A stretch of DNA of 64,000 nt. Source: Vibrio sp. ES.051 (GTDB lineage Bacteria > Pseudomonadota > Gammaproteobacteria > Enterobacterales > Vibrionaceae). The stretch's first letter is position 1. Every line of letters begins with the position of its first letter. A program made the position numbers and the translations under genes. Under the pieces are notes generated by a model. The model was not told where the DNA came from. It did no database searches and was given only the letters and a program-made list of their open reading frames with translations. Positions 55,820-64,000 of the stretch are shown here, one piece after another. The stretch covers positions 186,001-250,000 of the forward strand of contig NZ_PDJL01000003.1 of the NCBI RefSeq assembly GCF_002563795.1. Direction: 5' to 3'.

Positions 55820-57637
55820 ATGTCGCAACCCGTTTTATCCCAAATTAATGTTTTTCCGGTGAAATCTGTCGGAGGGGTATCACTCTCGTCTGCATGGGTA
55901 GAAAAGCAAGGATTGAGCTTTGACCGCCGCTTTATGATCGCCAAGGCTGATGGTTCCATGATTACGGCGAGGAAATATCCTCAAATGGTGACGATAAAGT
56001 CAGCATTGCTGGCGGATGGTGTGGTGTTTAGTAGCTTGGGCACTGAACCGCTTAAGATTCGCTACCAAGATTTAAAAATGCAGGAAACACCAGCCACGGT
56101 ATGGAAAGATACCTTTGTCGCTTACACCACTACGGATGAAGCGGATGATTGGTTTAGCAAAGTATTAGGACAACGAGTCGAGTTACTATTTAGTGGCGAA
56201 CAATCTAATCGTGTGCGTGAAAAGCTCGGCCATAATGTTAGCTTTGCCGATGGGTATCCGATTTTAGTGATCAGCCAAGCCTCTTTAGAGGAGTTGAATC
56301 AAAGAAGCTCTGAGCAGCACTCAATGGATCAGTTCCGCACCAATCTTGTGGTGTCAGACACCAGACCGTTTGAAGAGGACACGTGGAAACGCATTCGAAT
56401 CGGTGAGGTAGAGTTTGAGTCTGTTAAGCCTTGTGAGCGTTGTATTCTCACGACCGTGAACACTCAAAGGGGCACGTTCCGTGAGAGCAAAGAGCCGCTA
56501 AGAACATTGCAGCAGTTCCGTGCTAATGAACGTGGTGGTGTGTTCTTCGGGCAAAACTTAGTGGCAAGAAATGAAGGTATTATCCGTCAAAGTGACCCAA
56601 TAGAGGTTTTAGAGTACAAAGTCCCGGAGCTTTATCCAGATAACTCTCCGGTACGGATGATATTGACATGTGTTGAACGCGAAGAAATCGCTCGTGATTT
56701 TGTAACATTGTGGCTCGAGCCAAGTAAGGGGTCACTACCTAACTATTTGCCGGGGCAGCATTTACCAATTGAAGTGAATATCAATGGCAAGAAAGTAGGT
56801 CGACACTACACTTTGTCGTCCAGTCCCTCACGTCCGGGTCGTTATGCTATTTCCGTTAAGCGCATTGCGGGTGGTCGTGTATCCAATTCGTTACTTGATA
56901 ACTTGCAAGTAGGGGATGTTTTAGAAGCGGAAAACCCAAACGGTGAATTCCATCTAAAAGCCCATCAAACCCAACCTTTGTTGTTGCTTTCGGCTGGCAG
57001 CGGCGTGACACCAATGTTGTCGATGGTACGCTATTTGGCGGATCATGATCAGTTGGAAAATGTGGTCTTCTATCATCAGTGTCGTACTGAGCACGATATT
57101 CCATGTCGTTCTGAACTAGAGCAACTTAAGCGAGACCATCCTGGTCTAGAGGTGAAAATTTGTCTGACTCAGCCCGCTGCGGATTGGTTCGGCCTAAAGG
57201 GGCGATTAAGTCTTGCTCATATTAAGCAAATCAAAGAGGCCGAATTGCGCCAAGTATTCGTGTGTGGGCCTGATGGGTTCATGCAGAAAGCGAAGAACTT
57301 ACTGCTTAAAAAAGGCCTGCCTGAAGAGCATTATCATCAAGAAGCGTTTGGTGTCTCGCCTATCACCACCAAGCCAGAGAAAAGCATTGAAATCGAATTT
57401 AACGGTTTAAAAATTAAGGGCAACAATCAGAAAACGCTATTAGAGCAACTTGAGGACGCAGGAAAGCTAGTTGGCAATAGCTGTCGAGCTGGGTTATGCG
57501 GAGCATGTAAAGTGCAACTAAAATCTGGGCAAGTGCACCACCCAGACGTCCCTGCATTGACGGATGAAGAGCGTTCAATGGGAGCTGTCTTAGCTTGCTG
57601 CGCGGTTCCGGAGACGGACGTCACAGTAACGGACTAG
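55820..57637 (+). CDS. MOSC domain fused to ferredoxin-type NAD(P)H reductase
   Basis: 605 residues in four parts: MOSC barrel and MOSC domain (about 1-240; FPVKSVGGVSLSSAWV at the start, CERCILTTVNTQRG with the conserved cysteine), an FAD-binding barrel (about 270-365; GRHYTLSSSPSRPG), an NAD-binding fold (about 375-490; LLLSAGSGVTPMLSMVRYL) and a plant-type 2Fe-2S domain with cysteines in SCRAGLCGACKV. MOSC proteins bind molybdenum cofactor or reduce N-hydroxylated compounds. AGGAAGAAGG precedes ATG 55820; 44 extra upstream codons are not conserved. Confidence 0.9.
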   Translation: MSQPVLSQINVFPVKSVGGVSLSSAWVEKQGLSFDRRFMIAKADGSMITARKYPQMVTIKSALLADGVVFSSLGTEPLKIRYQDLKMQETPATVWKDTFVAYTTTDEADDWFSKVLGQRVELLFSGEQSNRVREKLGHNVSFADGYPILVISQASLEELNQRSSEQHSMDQFRTNLVVSDTRPFEEDTWKRIRIGEVEFESVKPCERCILTTVNTQRGTFRESKEPLRTLQQFRANERGGVFFGQNLVARNEGIIRQSDPIEVLEYKVPELYPDNSPVRMILTCVEREEIARDFVTLWLEPSKGSLPNYLPGQHLPIEVNINGKKVGRHYTLSSSPSRPGRYAISVKRIAGGRVSNSLLDNLQVGDVLEAENPNGEFHLKAHQTQPLLLLSAGSGVTPMLSMVRYLADHDQLENVVFYHQCRTEHDIPCRSELEQLKRDHPGLEVKICLTQPAADWFGLKGRLSLAHIKQIKEAELRQVFVCGPDGFMQKAKNLLLKKGLPEEHYHQEAFGVSPITTKPEKSIEIEFNGLKIKGNNQKTLLEQLEDAGKLVGNSCRAGLCGACKVQLKSGQVHHPDVPALTDEERSMGAVLACCAVPETDVTVTD

Positions 57638-57660
57638 CTCACGCATATTCAGGAAAAATA

Positions 57661-57690
57661 AAAAACGCTGCTTACTCAAGCAGCGTTTTT
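57661..57690. terminator. Bidirectional terminator
   Basis: Perfect 13-bp stem AAAAACGCTGCTT / AAGCAGCGTTTTT with a 4-base loop and T runs on both strands. Confidence 0.92.
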
Positions 57691-57718
57691 TTATTCAAAA
57701 GCGTATTGTAAATATCGC

Positions 57719-58549
57719 TTAGTCGTAAATCGTTGGGATTGGTTGGCGCTTGTGTTGCGTCGCTTTAAAAATGGTAACTAGACGATCGTGCACTTGTTGT
57801 GGAACAGGCTTACCTTCCAAAAAGTCGTCAATCTGATCATAAGTTAAGTTTAGCGCCTCTTCGTCTGCTTTTTGTGGCGCAAGCTCTTCCAGATCAGCGG
57901 TTGGCACTTTTTTCACTAATAGCTCTGGGGCCCCCAGTGTCGCAGCTAACTCACGAACTTGGCGTTTGTTTAAGCCAAATAGAGGAGCAAGGTCACATGC
58001 ACCATCGCCAAACTTAGTGTAAAAGCCTGTGATGTTTTCTGCTGAGTGGTCAGTACCTAATACCAATCCGCCAATGTACCCAGCGATTTCGTATTGCGCA
58101 ATCATACGAGCACGTGCTTTTACATTACCTTTCACAAAGTCGATTTTGTCTGCATCAGAAGGAAGCAGGCCTGTACCTTGTAAAGCTTCGTCAGTCGCTG
58201 CATGCATACCGTCCACACCTTTTTTAATGTTCACGGAGACAGAATGTGTCGGTTTGATAAAAGATAAAGCAAGCTGCGCTTCATCTTCATCTTTTTGCTC
58301 GCCATATGGTAGACGCACTGCGACAAACTGGTATTTATCGGTACGATATTCTTCATTCAGTTGTTCTACCGCAATCTGGGCCAGGCGACCTAACGTGGTT
58401 GAGTCAACACCGCCACTAATGCCCAGTATCAGTGACTTACAACCTGCTTCCTGTAGCTTACGCTTCATAAAAGCAATACGGCGTTCAATTTCAAAATGCG
58501 GTTCAATAGAAGGGAGTACACGCATTTCATCACGGATGGATTGTTCCAT
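57719..58549 (-). CDS. nadE: NAD synthetase, ammonia-dependent
   Basis: 276 residues. The ATP pyrophosphatase loop is [16 protein letters not shown] (about 43-58), followed by the NAD-synthetase segments [42 protein letters not shown] and [10 protein letters not shown]. It makes NAD from deamido-NAD. Divergent from an adenylyltransferase of the same pathway with 190 bases between them. Confidence 0.96.
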   Translation of the reverse strand: MEQSIRDEMRVLPSIEPHFEIERRIAFMKRKLQEAGCKSLILGISGGVDSTTLGRLAQIAVEQLNEEYRTDKYQFVAVRLPYGEQKDEDEAQLALSFIKPTHSVSVNIKKGVDGMHAATDEALQGTGLLPSDADKIDFVKGNVKARARMIAQYEIAGYIGGLVLGTDHSAENITGFYTKFGDGACDLAPLFGLNKRQVRELAATLGAPELLVKKVPTADLEELAPQKADEEALNLTYDQIDDFLEGKPVPQQVHDRLVTIFKATQHKRQPIPTIYD

Positions 58550-58740
58550 TTAGGGGTCCTTTTCCTGTAAATATATCAGTCACCAAAGAGCGCCTTTTTG
58601 GGTGAACATTACAAAATGGTGAGAAACCATGCGATTGAGGCTCACGGAAGCGACTTTAGTGTCAAAAGCTGTAAAGATTAGTAGTATCATACCGAAATCA
58701 TCAGATTAGAAAACTCTCTTCAACGAGGTAATCACCGGAT

Positions 58741-59274
58741 ATGAAAAAAATTGCCATTTTTGGTAGCGCATTTAATCCACCCAGTTTAGGCCACAAAAGC
58801 GTAATTGAATCACTGAGCCACTTTGATCTTGTGCTACTAGAACCCAGCATTGCACACGCTTGGGGTAAGCAGATGTTGGATTACTTCATTCGGTGCAAAC
58901 TGGTTGATGCATTTATCAAAGACTTGGAGAGTTCTAATGTTCAACGCTCTGATGTAGAGCAAGCTTTGTACCAACCCGGACAAAGTGTGACAACGTATGC
59001 GTTGTTAGAAAAAATTCAAGAAATCTATCCAACCGCCGATGTAACTTTTGTCATTGGTCCTGATAATTTTTTCAAATTTGCTAAATTTAGTAGAGCAAAA
59101 GAAATTACAGAACGCTGGGCTGTTATGGCGTGTCCTGAAAAAGTAAAAATCCGAAGCACGGATATACGCAACGCATTGGCTGCAGGTGAAGATATTTGTG
59201 CCTATACAACACCATCCGTCCGGGCATTATTGCTTAACGAAGGCTTATATAAAGAAACATTTTCTGGTAACTGA
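58741..59274 (+). CDS. Nicotinate/nicotinamide-nucleotide adenylyltransferase-like
   Basis: 177 residues. The nucleotidyltransferase fold begins IAIFGSAFNPPSLGHKSVIE, with LGHK in place of the usual HxGH, and the C-terminal signature IRSTDIRNAL. The neighbour nadE makes NAD from the product, so an NaMN/NMN adenylyltransferase is most likely. It differs enough from NadD that I leave the symbol blank. Confidence 0.85.
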   Translation: MKKIAIFGSAFNPPSLGHKSVIESLSHFDLVLLEPSIAHAWGKQMLDYFIRCKLVDAFIKDLESSNVQRSDVEQALYQPGQSVTTYALLEKIQEIYPTADVTFVIGPDNFFKFAKFSRAKEITERWAVMACPEKVKIRSTDIRNALAAGEDICAYTTPSVRALLLNEGLYKETFSGN

Positions 59275-59288
59275 GAGGTCAGGTTTTC

Positions 59289-59771
59289 ATGGTCAGAGTA
59301 GCCGTATTGAGTGCATGTGCACTGTTTGTGGTCACGCAAGCAAATTCTGCGTGTAACTACTTTTCTGATCGTTCCGTTGTGTTTAAGGATAATACCCTGC
59401 CTATCTGTGAAGAGGCTTTGGACTCCATCAGTGTGTTGAGTGCGAACACTTTGAATTGGTATAACGCGGAAGTGAAATCCGATGATCCGACAGAAAACTA
59501 TTGGGAAGAGTGGGCTATTAAGCCAAAAGACACACCATTTCTGACCCAGAAACTAGAGAAAAATCACTTTGGTCTGGGAATATGGATGCCAGAAGAGTTC
59601 CAAGACGAAGAAAGTAAAATGGACACGGATGAGTGGTTGCGCAGCCATGGCCTGATGTTCAGTATTGGTTTTGGCGATAAATCCGATGGTCAGCCAAGAA
59701 TGCGATTTGATTATCGTTGGCATGAATATTATGACGCTGACTGGATGATGCAGATTGAATTGCCATTCTAG
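59289..59771 (+). CDS. Exported hypothetical protein
   Basis: 160 residues with a signal peptide (VRVAVLSACALFVVTQANSA, cleavage before CNYFS). The mature part has two cysteines, many aromatic and acidic residues, and segments such as NYWEEWAIKPKD and RMRFDYRWHEYYDAD that suggest a beta-rich periplasmic domain. Family not recognised. It begins 14 bases after the adenylyltransferase stop, so probably co-transcribed. Confidence 0.7.
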   Translation: MVRVAVLSACALFVVTQANSACNYFSDRSVVFKDNTLPICEEALDSISVLSANTLNWYNAEVKSDDPTENYWEEWAIKPKDTPFLTQKLEKNHFGLGIWMPEEFQDEESKMDTDEWLRSHGLMFSIGFGDKSDGQPRMRFDYRWHEYYDADWMMQIELPF

Positions 59772-59792
59772 TTTCTGCCATCAATGAATAAG

Positions 59793-59827
59793 AAAAGGGA
59801 TGGACATTAATAATGCCCATCCCTTTT
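59793..59827. terminator. Bidirectional terminator
   Basis: Perfect 11-bp stem AAAAGGGATGG / CCATCCCTTTT with a 13-base loop, between convergent genes, T-rich on both sides. Confidence 0.82.
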
Positions 59828-59869
59828 CTTCATTTTAAGTGTAAAAAGCAGTTGTGTGAGAATCAAGTC

Positions 59870-60478
59870 TTACAGCGCTTCGCCAAACACTAAGAAGCAA
59901 AGTTGCTCATATTCTTCAGTATTACCCGCAAATAGCGCATCAACAATCTGAGCGTCTTTTTTACCCGACAGCTTCATTTTTCGTGCTTCGCGCAGCGTTA
60001 ATACCAAATAAAGCTCTTTAGAAAGGTTCATGTCACCCCCAGGTTTCCATTGATTGATCGCTTTCGTTAAAGGTGATTGAGTCAAGTTTGGGGAGATTGT
60101 AAGGACTTCATGCTTTACCACCGTGAGCAAATCTAACTGAAGCTCGGAACGGTCTTCTGTTGTGGCTAGTCGTTCAACCAAAGATTTCAGTAGTGCTGAA
60201 GGTTTAACGAACCCTGCTTGTTGAGAGAAATCATCATTCAAACGCACAGAAAAATCACAACGATGCACATGAGTATTAGGTAAAAAGGTGAGGGAGCTCA
60301 AACATCCTTGAGGAATCCAAAAATATTGGCCTGGTTCAATGGCACACTCCTGCTTACCCAATTTAATGACGGCTAACCCTTCTACAACGAATAGTAGACT
60401 GTGTTTCAGCGCTTTTTTACGCGAAGCGACATCAAGAAAGGGGTAAGTAGCGTCGTGAAATTCAATTGCGTAGTTCAT
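59870..60478 (-). CDS. Cupin protein resembling AraC regulators, with reduced C-terminal domain
   Basis: 202 residues. Residues 1-110 look like an AraC-type sensor cupin (LFVVEGLAVIKLGKQECAIE; GQYFWIPQGCLSSLTFLP). The C-terminal part (NLSKELYLVLTLREARKMKL; DAQIVDALFAGNTEEYEQLC) follows the outline of an AraC helix-turn-helix but is short and lacks the usual motif, so DNA binding is uncertain. It may be a degenerate or non-DNA-binding relative. Confidence 0.72.
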   Translation of the reverse strand: MNYAIEFHDATYPFLDVASRKKALKHSLLFVVEGLAVIKLGKQECAIEPGQYFWIPQGCLSSLTFLPNTHVHRCDFSVRLNDDFSQQAGFVKPSALLKSLVERLATTEDRSELQLDLLTVVKHEVLTISPNLTQSPLTKAINQWKPGGDMNLSKELYLVLTLREARKMKLSGKKDAQIVDALFAGNTEEYEQLCFLVFGEAL

Positions 60479-60667
60479 TATGAGTACCAGTGTTTTTTGG
60501 CGCTAAGGTTAACGTTAAACCTATATGATTCCAACCGTGTGAAAGATTTTTAACACTATAAAGTGTAGCCTAAGTGGTATGACCATGATAAAAGTATGGG
60601 CTGAAATGCTGCGGGGCAGCAAAAGTGTGCGTAAAATGTGCCAGCTTTTTTTGATATGTAATGAATA

Positions 60668-61783
60668 ATGACTGCTAATACTGATCCTTATATTGAAATT
60701 CGTCCTTACAATGACGAAGAAATTCCAGCAGCGCTGGATCGTCTAATCCAAGATGATGAATTTATCACTGCGATTCTCGACCATCGCTTTGCCAATAAAG
60801 CCGCGTGGTTCAAGGCTCTCATGAGCCCGATCCTTCGCATTTACCTGAAAGCGAAGTGGAGCAAGCTAGATTCGGTAGAAGCAATTCAGATTGAAGTGAA
60901 AAAGTATCTTAAAGATACGCTGAATAAGACAACGGATGGCGTCACTTTTTCCGGTTTAGATAAGCTGGATAAAAATACGTCCTACTTATTCGTGTCTAAC
61001 CATCGTGACATTGCCATGGACCCTGCGCTGGTGAACTATGGTTTGTATCAAAGCGGTCATCGTACCGTTCGGATTGCGATTGGCGATAACTTGCTGAAGA
61101 AACCATGTGCAACCGAGTTGATGCGTTTGAACAAAAGTTTCATCGTTAAGCGTTCAGCAAAGGCGCCTAGAGAAATGATGAAAACATTGGCACAGTTGTC
61201 TAGCTATATTAAACACTCGCTAGATACAGGGAACTCTATCTGGATTGCACAAAAAGAGGGGCGTGCGAAAGACGGCAACGATTTTACTGATCCAGCGATT
61301 TTAAAGATGTTTTATGTTGAAGGTCGCAAGCAAAAAATCAGCTTTGGAGAATACACCCGTTCTTTGAAGATCGTTCCCGTATCAATTGCTTATGAAAACG
61401 ATCCATGTGATATCGCGAAAGCAAGAGAGTTGTTTGAGAAAGCTGAAAACGGTCGTTATGAGAAAGGTGAATTTGAAGACATTGAGAGCATCATTCAAGG
61501 CATTATCGGCTATAAAGGTCGCGTGCACGTTGCGTTTGGGGACGTTATTGACCAAGAGTTCAAAACACCGGACGCTTTAGCGGAGGAAATTGACCGCCAA
61601 ATTCACAATAACTATAAGTTGTATCCGATCAATTTGTTGGCCGCAGGCCGTGAAAACTCAAGTATCATTACAGAGGCGGTCAAACGTCAGCTTGTCGATA
61701 AATTAGAGAAACTGCCAGAAGGTGCAAGACCATATCTCGTGGCAAGCTATGCGAACCCTGTAAACAACCAAGAAAAAGAGTAA
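60668..61783 (+). CDS. Acyltransferase, 1-acyl-glycerol-3-phosphate type
   Basis: 371 residues. The PlsC-type motif is NHRDIAMDPAL (His112, Asp117), preceded by NTSYLFVS; other segments are GNSIWIAQKEGRAKDG and ISFGEYTRSLKIVPVSIAYE. It should acylate lysophosphatidate or a similar acceptor at the inner membrane. It begins ATG 60668; no strong ribosome binding site. Single gene. Confidence 0.87.
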   Translation: MTANTDPYIEIRPYNDEEIPAALDRLIQDDEFITAILDHRFANKAAWFKALMSPILRIYLKAKWSKLDSVEAIQIEVKKYLKDTLNKTTDGVTFSGLDKLDKNTSYLFVSNHRDIAMDPALVNYGLYQSGHRTVRIAIGDNLLKKPCATELMRLNKSFIVKRSAKAPREMMKTLAQLSSYIKHSLDTGNSIWIAQKEGRAKDGNDFTDPAILKMFYVEGRKQKISFGEYTRSLKIVPVSIAYENDPCDIAKARELFEKAENGRYEKGEFEDIESIIQGIIGYKGRVHVAFGDVIDQEFKTPDALAEEIDRQIHNNYKLYPINLLAAGRENSSIITEAVKRQLVDKLEKLPEGARPYLVASYANPVNNQEKE

Positions 61784-61812
61784 CAACGTTAGCCATCATT
61801 CAAGAGAGTTGT

Positions 61813-61838
61813 AAAGCCTCGGTTGCCACCGAGGCTTT
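61813..61838. terminator. Bidirectional terminator
   Basis: AAAGCCTCGGT / ACCGAGGCTTT, 11 bp with a 4-base loop, T-rich on the plus side, between convergent genes. Confidence 0.85.
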
Positions 61839-61852
61839 TACTTTCTCGCGCT

Positions 61853-62452
61853 CTAAGGTGCGACAGCGCCGCCGAGAGTCAAGTTATTTGGCCACTTGGT
61901 GATCGTATTGCCACCTAAGAAAATATTCCCTTTGACGGTCATGGTGTCAGGGAACGCTTTAAGAGCAGAGTCCCCGATATAGAGATTTCCCTCGACGACT
62001 AAGCCATTAGGCATCGCGGTGAGGGGAGTACGTATGACACTTAAATCCCCTTTAACGCGCAATTTCACTGGCAGTCTTTTTAGAGGCGTATCCGTGAGGT
62101 TCAAATAGCCGCCAAGCTTGATACCTCTCGGCCAGTTCTCGATTTGACTGCCAAGTAAATTCGCATAGCCTTTTATTTTTGTACCAGAACGAATCGTTTT
62201 TAGTGCGCTATTTTTCGCCTCTAAGCTGCCCCCGACCTCAAGGCCTTTAGGCAGCATTTTCATCGGCGTCTGTGAGATGTTTAAATTCCCTTTAACTACC
62301 AACCCAGATGGCAATTGAGTGTAAGGCTTGTCTCTGAGGTCAAGGTTGCCGTAATTATCGATATGGCCAAATTTAGAATAGTAATCCAGCTCATATGCGA
62401 AGGAAGGTGTGTTGAGCACCATCAAGCTGAGAACAAGAGAAACAAAACGCAT
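61853..62452 (-). CDS. Exported protein made of exact 20-residue repeats
   Basis: 199 residues: signal peptide (MRFVSLVLSLMVLNTPSFA) and then seven consecutive repeats of exactly 20 residues from about residue 47, plus a 13-residue part-repeat at the end. The pattern is LPxGLxVxGNLxIxxTPLKx; for instance LPSGLVVKGNLNISQTPMKM and LPKGLEVGGSLEAKNSALKT. It resembles leucine-rich or bactofilin-like beta-solenoids. Probably periplasmic or on the surface. Function unknown. Confidence 0.85.
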   Translation of the reverse strand: MRFVSLVLSLMVLNTPSFAYELDYYSKFGHIDNYGNLDLRDKPYTQLPSGLVVKGNLNISQTPMKMLPKGLEVGGSLEAKNSALKTIRSGTKIKGYANLLGSQIENWPRGIKLGGYLNLTDTPLKRLPVKLRVKGDLSVIRTPLTAMPNGLVVEGNLYIGDSALKAFPDTMTVKGNIFLGGNTITKWPNNLTLGGAVAP

Positions 62453-62492
62453 AGCCAGTTACTTTATTGAATAAAAAACACGACGGGTATCT

Positions 62493-62516
62493 TATACCTA
62501 AATAACCTCGAGATGC
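62493..62516 (+). repeat. Interspersed repeat, longest copy
   Basis: TATACCTAAATAACCTCGAG plus ATGC. The first 15 bases match the copies at 21935 and 39489 with one change. Confidence 0.55.
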
Positions 62517-62655
62517 TAGGTTCAGTAAGTATGACTTGGCTTGTAGATGGGACAGAGTTTGAAAGAAAGATCAGCAAAGGTGTCAGTATATGAGCCTCTG
62601 CCAAGAACTTAAAAAGTGTCCTTGCTAGTATTACAGAAGTACTAGGGAGAGCTTC

Positions 62656-62928
62656 ATGAAGTTAAGAAACGTTTTTATTTTTACTGTTGGCGTCACTGTG
62701 GCGTTGTTATCTGGTTCCGCTTTTGCGAAATCGTACAGCACATCCGAAACCAAAGCACTGATCGTGGCGGATGGAAAGTTAGGACAGCGTATTTGTTACT
62801 ATGACGATAAGGCTTATACCGTCGGCGCGGTCATTAAAGTTGATGACGTATTAATTATGTGTACGGATGAAAACGATTTTGAAACGAACGGCTCATTGAA
62901 GTGGTTTATGTTGCCTAAAAGCAAGTAA
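62656..62928 (+). CDS. DUF1496 family exported protein (YnjH type)
   Basis: 90 residues: signal peptide (NVFIFTVGVTVALLSGSAFA, cleavage after it) and the DUF1496 segment KLGQRICYYDDKAYTVGAVI with a second cysteine in LIMCTDEN that could make a disulfide. E. coli YnjH is of the same kind. Function unknown. GGAGAG precedes ATG 62656. Confidence 0.85.
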   Translation: MKLRNVFIFTVGVTVALLSGSAFAKSYSTSETKALIVADGKLGQRICYYDDKAYTVGAVIKVDDVLIMCTDENDFETNGSLKWFMLPKSK

Positions 62929-62973
62929 CAAATTACAGAGCTTCAGAGTTGGAGCAATTTGGAGATGAGACGT

Positions 62974-63000
62974 AAAAAGCGAGCTTTAAGCTCGCTTTTT
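62974..63000. terminator. Bidirectional terminator
   Basis: AAAAAGCGAGCTT, T, AAGCTCGCTTTTT: a 27-base perfect inverted repeat between convergent genes. Confidence 0.9.
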
Positions 63001-63003
63001 ACA

Positions 63004-63303
63004 TTAACGTGCCAGTGAACGAGTTTTTAATTCAAAAATCAGTTTTTCAGCACTGACTTCAAACTTGAATCGAACATTGATTTGTTTTGATTCTTCTGTG
63101 ATTTCAGAGAAGTTGTATTCAACGTTAGCACACACTGATTTAGCGAGTTCAATATATTTGGTGACCGCCGACTCTAGCTCGGGTTTGGTCTCAGCGAAAA
63201 TCGTTACGTCGGCAACCTCGTCACCTTCTTTTATGATGAAGCCAATTTCACCAGCGCAGCCGCAAGCTTCACAAACTTGGTTTTCTTCTAATTTGACACT
63301 CAT
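63004..63303 (-). CDS. YfcZ/YiiS family protein (DUF406)
   Basis: 99 residues from ATG 63303 with AGAGGAT upstream; the frame is open 30 codons further but those codons are AT-rich and unlike the family. The cysteine cluster VCEACGCAGEIG, central GDEVADVTIF and C-terminal RFKFEVSAEKLIFELKTRSL match E. coli YfcZ. Function unknown; a metal or redox role is possible from the cysteines. Confidence 0.86.
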   Translation of the reverse strand: MSVKLEENQVCEACGCAGEIGFIIKEGDEVADVTIFAETKPELESAVTKYIELAKSVCANVEYNFSEITEESKQINVRFKFEVSAEKLIFELKTRSLAR

Positions 63304-63799
63304 AACGAATCCTCTTGTAAAAACTAGGGGTATTCTATCAGGTATTTGATCTGTATCCACAAAAATGAAGAGTTTTGAATGAAAAAAGAACAAAATAGTA
63401 TCTTGTTAAGTAAGGTATAAAAATTGGGTTACTCAGTTATCAAGAAGATTAATGTGATATATATCAATATTTAAAATCAATTAACCTACAGTCTGCTTGT
63501 ATTTTGTTCAGGTCAGTTGAACTTATGGTCAATTTATAAGATTATTTTTAATAATTATCATTCTTAGCGTTTACATTATTTAGATGGATTAACTCAATAA
63601 TTTTTTGATAGTACTGATTTTTTTGCTTTATTTTAAATCGAATACATTGAAAAAAATCGCTGTAAGTTGCATGTTACACAGTGCCATTTCGATATGATTT
63701 AAGACCTAATTTTATGTTAGGAAATCACGCGAATAATGATTTTATTCTGGCCTCATATAATGGTGAGTTAGTTGGATTTACAAAGAGAAGAACTTAAAT
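63304..63799. other. AT-rich intergenic region upstream of a TetR gene
   Basis: Nearly 500 bases, very AT-rich from about 63400 to 63660, without a gene. It must carry promoters for the leftward YfcZ-type gene and the rightward TetR gene. No clear operator palindrome. Confidence 0.45.
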
Positions 63800-64000
63800 A
63801 TGCCCAAGCGTAGTAAAGAAGATACCGAAGTCACTATCCAAAAGATTATGGATGCCGTTGTTGATCAGCTACTAAGACTTGGTTACGACAAAATGTCGTA
63901 TACGACATTGAGTCAGCAGACAGGTATCTCGCGTACTGGTATTAGCCATCACTTCCCGAAGAAAACGGATTTCACTGCCGCCTTAGATGCCCGTATTTTT
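63800..64000 (+). CDS. TetR family transcriptional regulator, N-terminal part
   Basis: 67 codons visible, open at the right edge. The helix-turn-helix is LSQQTGISRTGISHHFPKKTDF, trimmed here to the key part, and MPKRSKEDTEVTIQKIMDAV leads in. GAGAAG precedes ATG 63800. The ligand-binding part lies outside the window. Confidence 0.85.
   Translation, partial: MPKRSKEDTEVTIQKIMDAVVDQLLRLGYDKMSYTTLSQQTGISRTGISHHFPKKTDFTAALDARIF

Overview
This window looks like part of the second chromosome of a Vibrio of the Harveyi clade (V. parahaemolyticus / V. alginolyticus / V. harveyi relatives). The evidence is a complete luxP-luxQ autoinducer-2 receptor pair whose ligand-contact and phosphorelay residues fall at the V. 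harveyi positions, together with pyrC, malK/malEFG, a manA-linked PTS cluster and many small Vibrio-type proteins. There is no rRNA, tRNA, insertion sequence, prophage, integron or CRISPR array. Genes are densely packed and often separated by strong, frequently bidirectional, hairpin terminators.

Layout. 1-9.7 kb: a cut hypothetical gene, a cspA-type cold shock gene, a pirin, a CheV-like chemotaxis protein, ppiC, a long-form glyceraldehyde-3-phosphate dehydrogenase, an 890-bp stretch holding what looks like a decayed receiver domain, a Gfo/Idh/MocA oxidoreductase and a MATE exporter. 10-15.5 kb: yceH and a GIY-YIG protein behind a three-arm hairpin, then luxPQ. 15.6-20.8 kb: a SlyA/MarR regulator with two SlyA-type operators next to a membrane-fusion/FUSC exporter pair, then a DMT exporter divergent from an Lrp/AsnC regulator and a methyltransferase. 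20.8-27.9 kb: exported or lipid-anchored small proteins, two cupins' worth of ChrR-like protein, azurin, and a HAD phosphatase. 28-36.6 kb: a sugar PTS region with manA, an A-B-C PTS transporter, an AraC regulator, a degenerate-HPr/EIIA fusion, a free EIIB, an A-C-B PTS transporter, and a 34-bp perfect palindrome before a beta-hydroxyacid dehydrogenase. 36.7-39.5 kb: a NemR-like repressor with CurA-like reductase and glutathione S-transferase and two matching operators, plus yqfB. 39.8-45.6 kb: divergent malK / malEFG with MalT-type boxes, followed by tandem terminators. 45.7-54 kb: thioesterase, DMT exporter with divergent AraC regulator, mercaptopyruvate sulfurtransferase and a GGDEF-EAL protein with a broken GGDEF motif, an M14 peptidase and a YedI-type membrane protein. 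54-64 kb: pyrC, a Pmp3 peptide, a MOSC-ferredoxin-reductase fusion, nadE and an NAD-type adenylyltransferase, a cupin, an acyltransferase, an exported protein built of exact 20-residue repeats, DUF1496 and YfcZ-type proteins, and the start of a TetR regulator.

No wholly new multi-gene system is evident. The points most worth a second look are the mutually exclusive hairpins before yceH, the 34-bp palindrome in the PTS locus, the two PTS permeases with permuted domain order plus pseudo-HPr, the NemR-type cassette with two operators, the tandem-terminator region after malG (possible small RNA), the 20-residue repeat protein, the decayed receiver-domain remnant, and a short interspersed repeat (TATACCCAAATAACC) seen at several intergenic sites.
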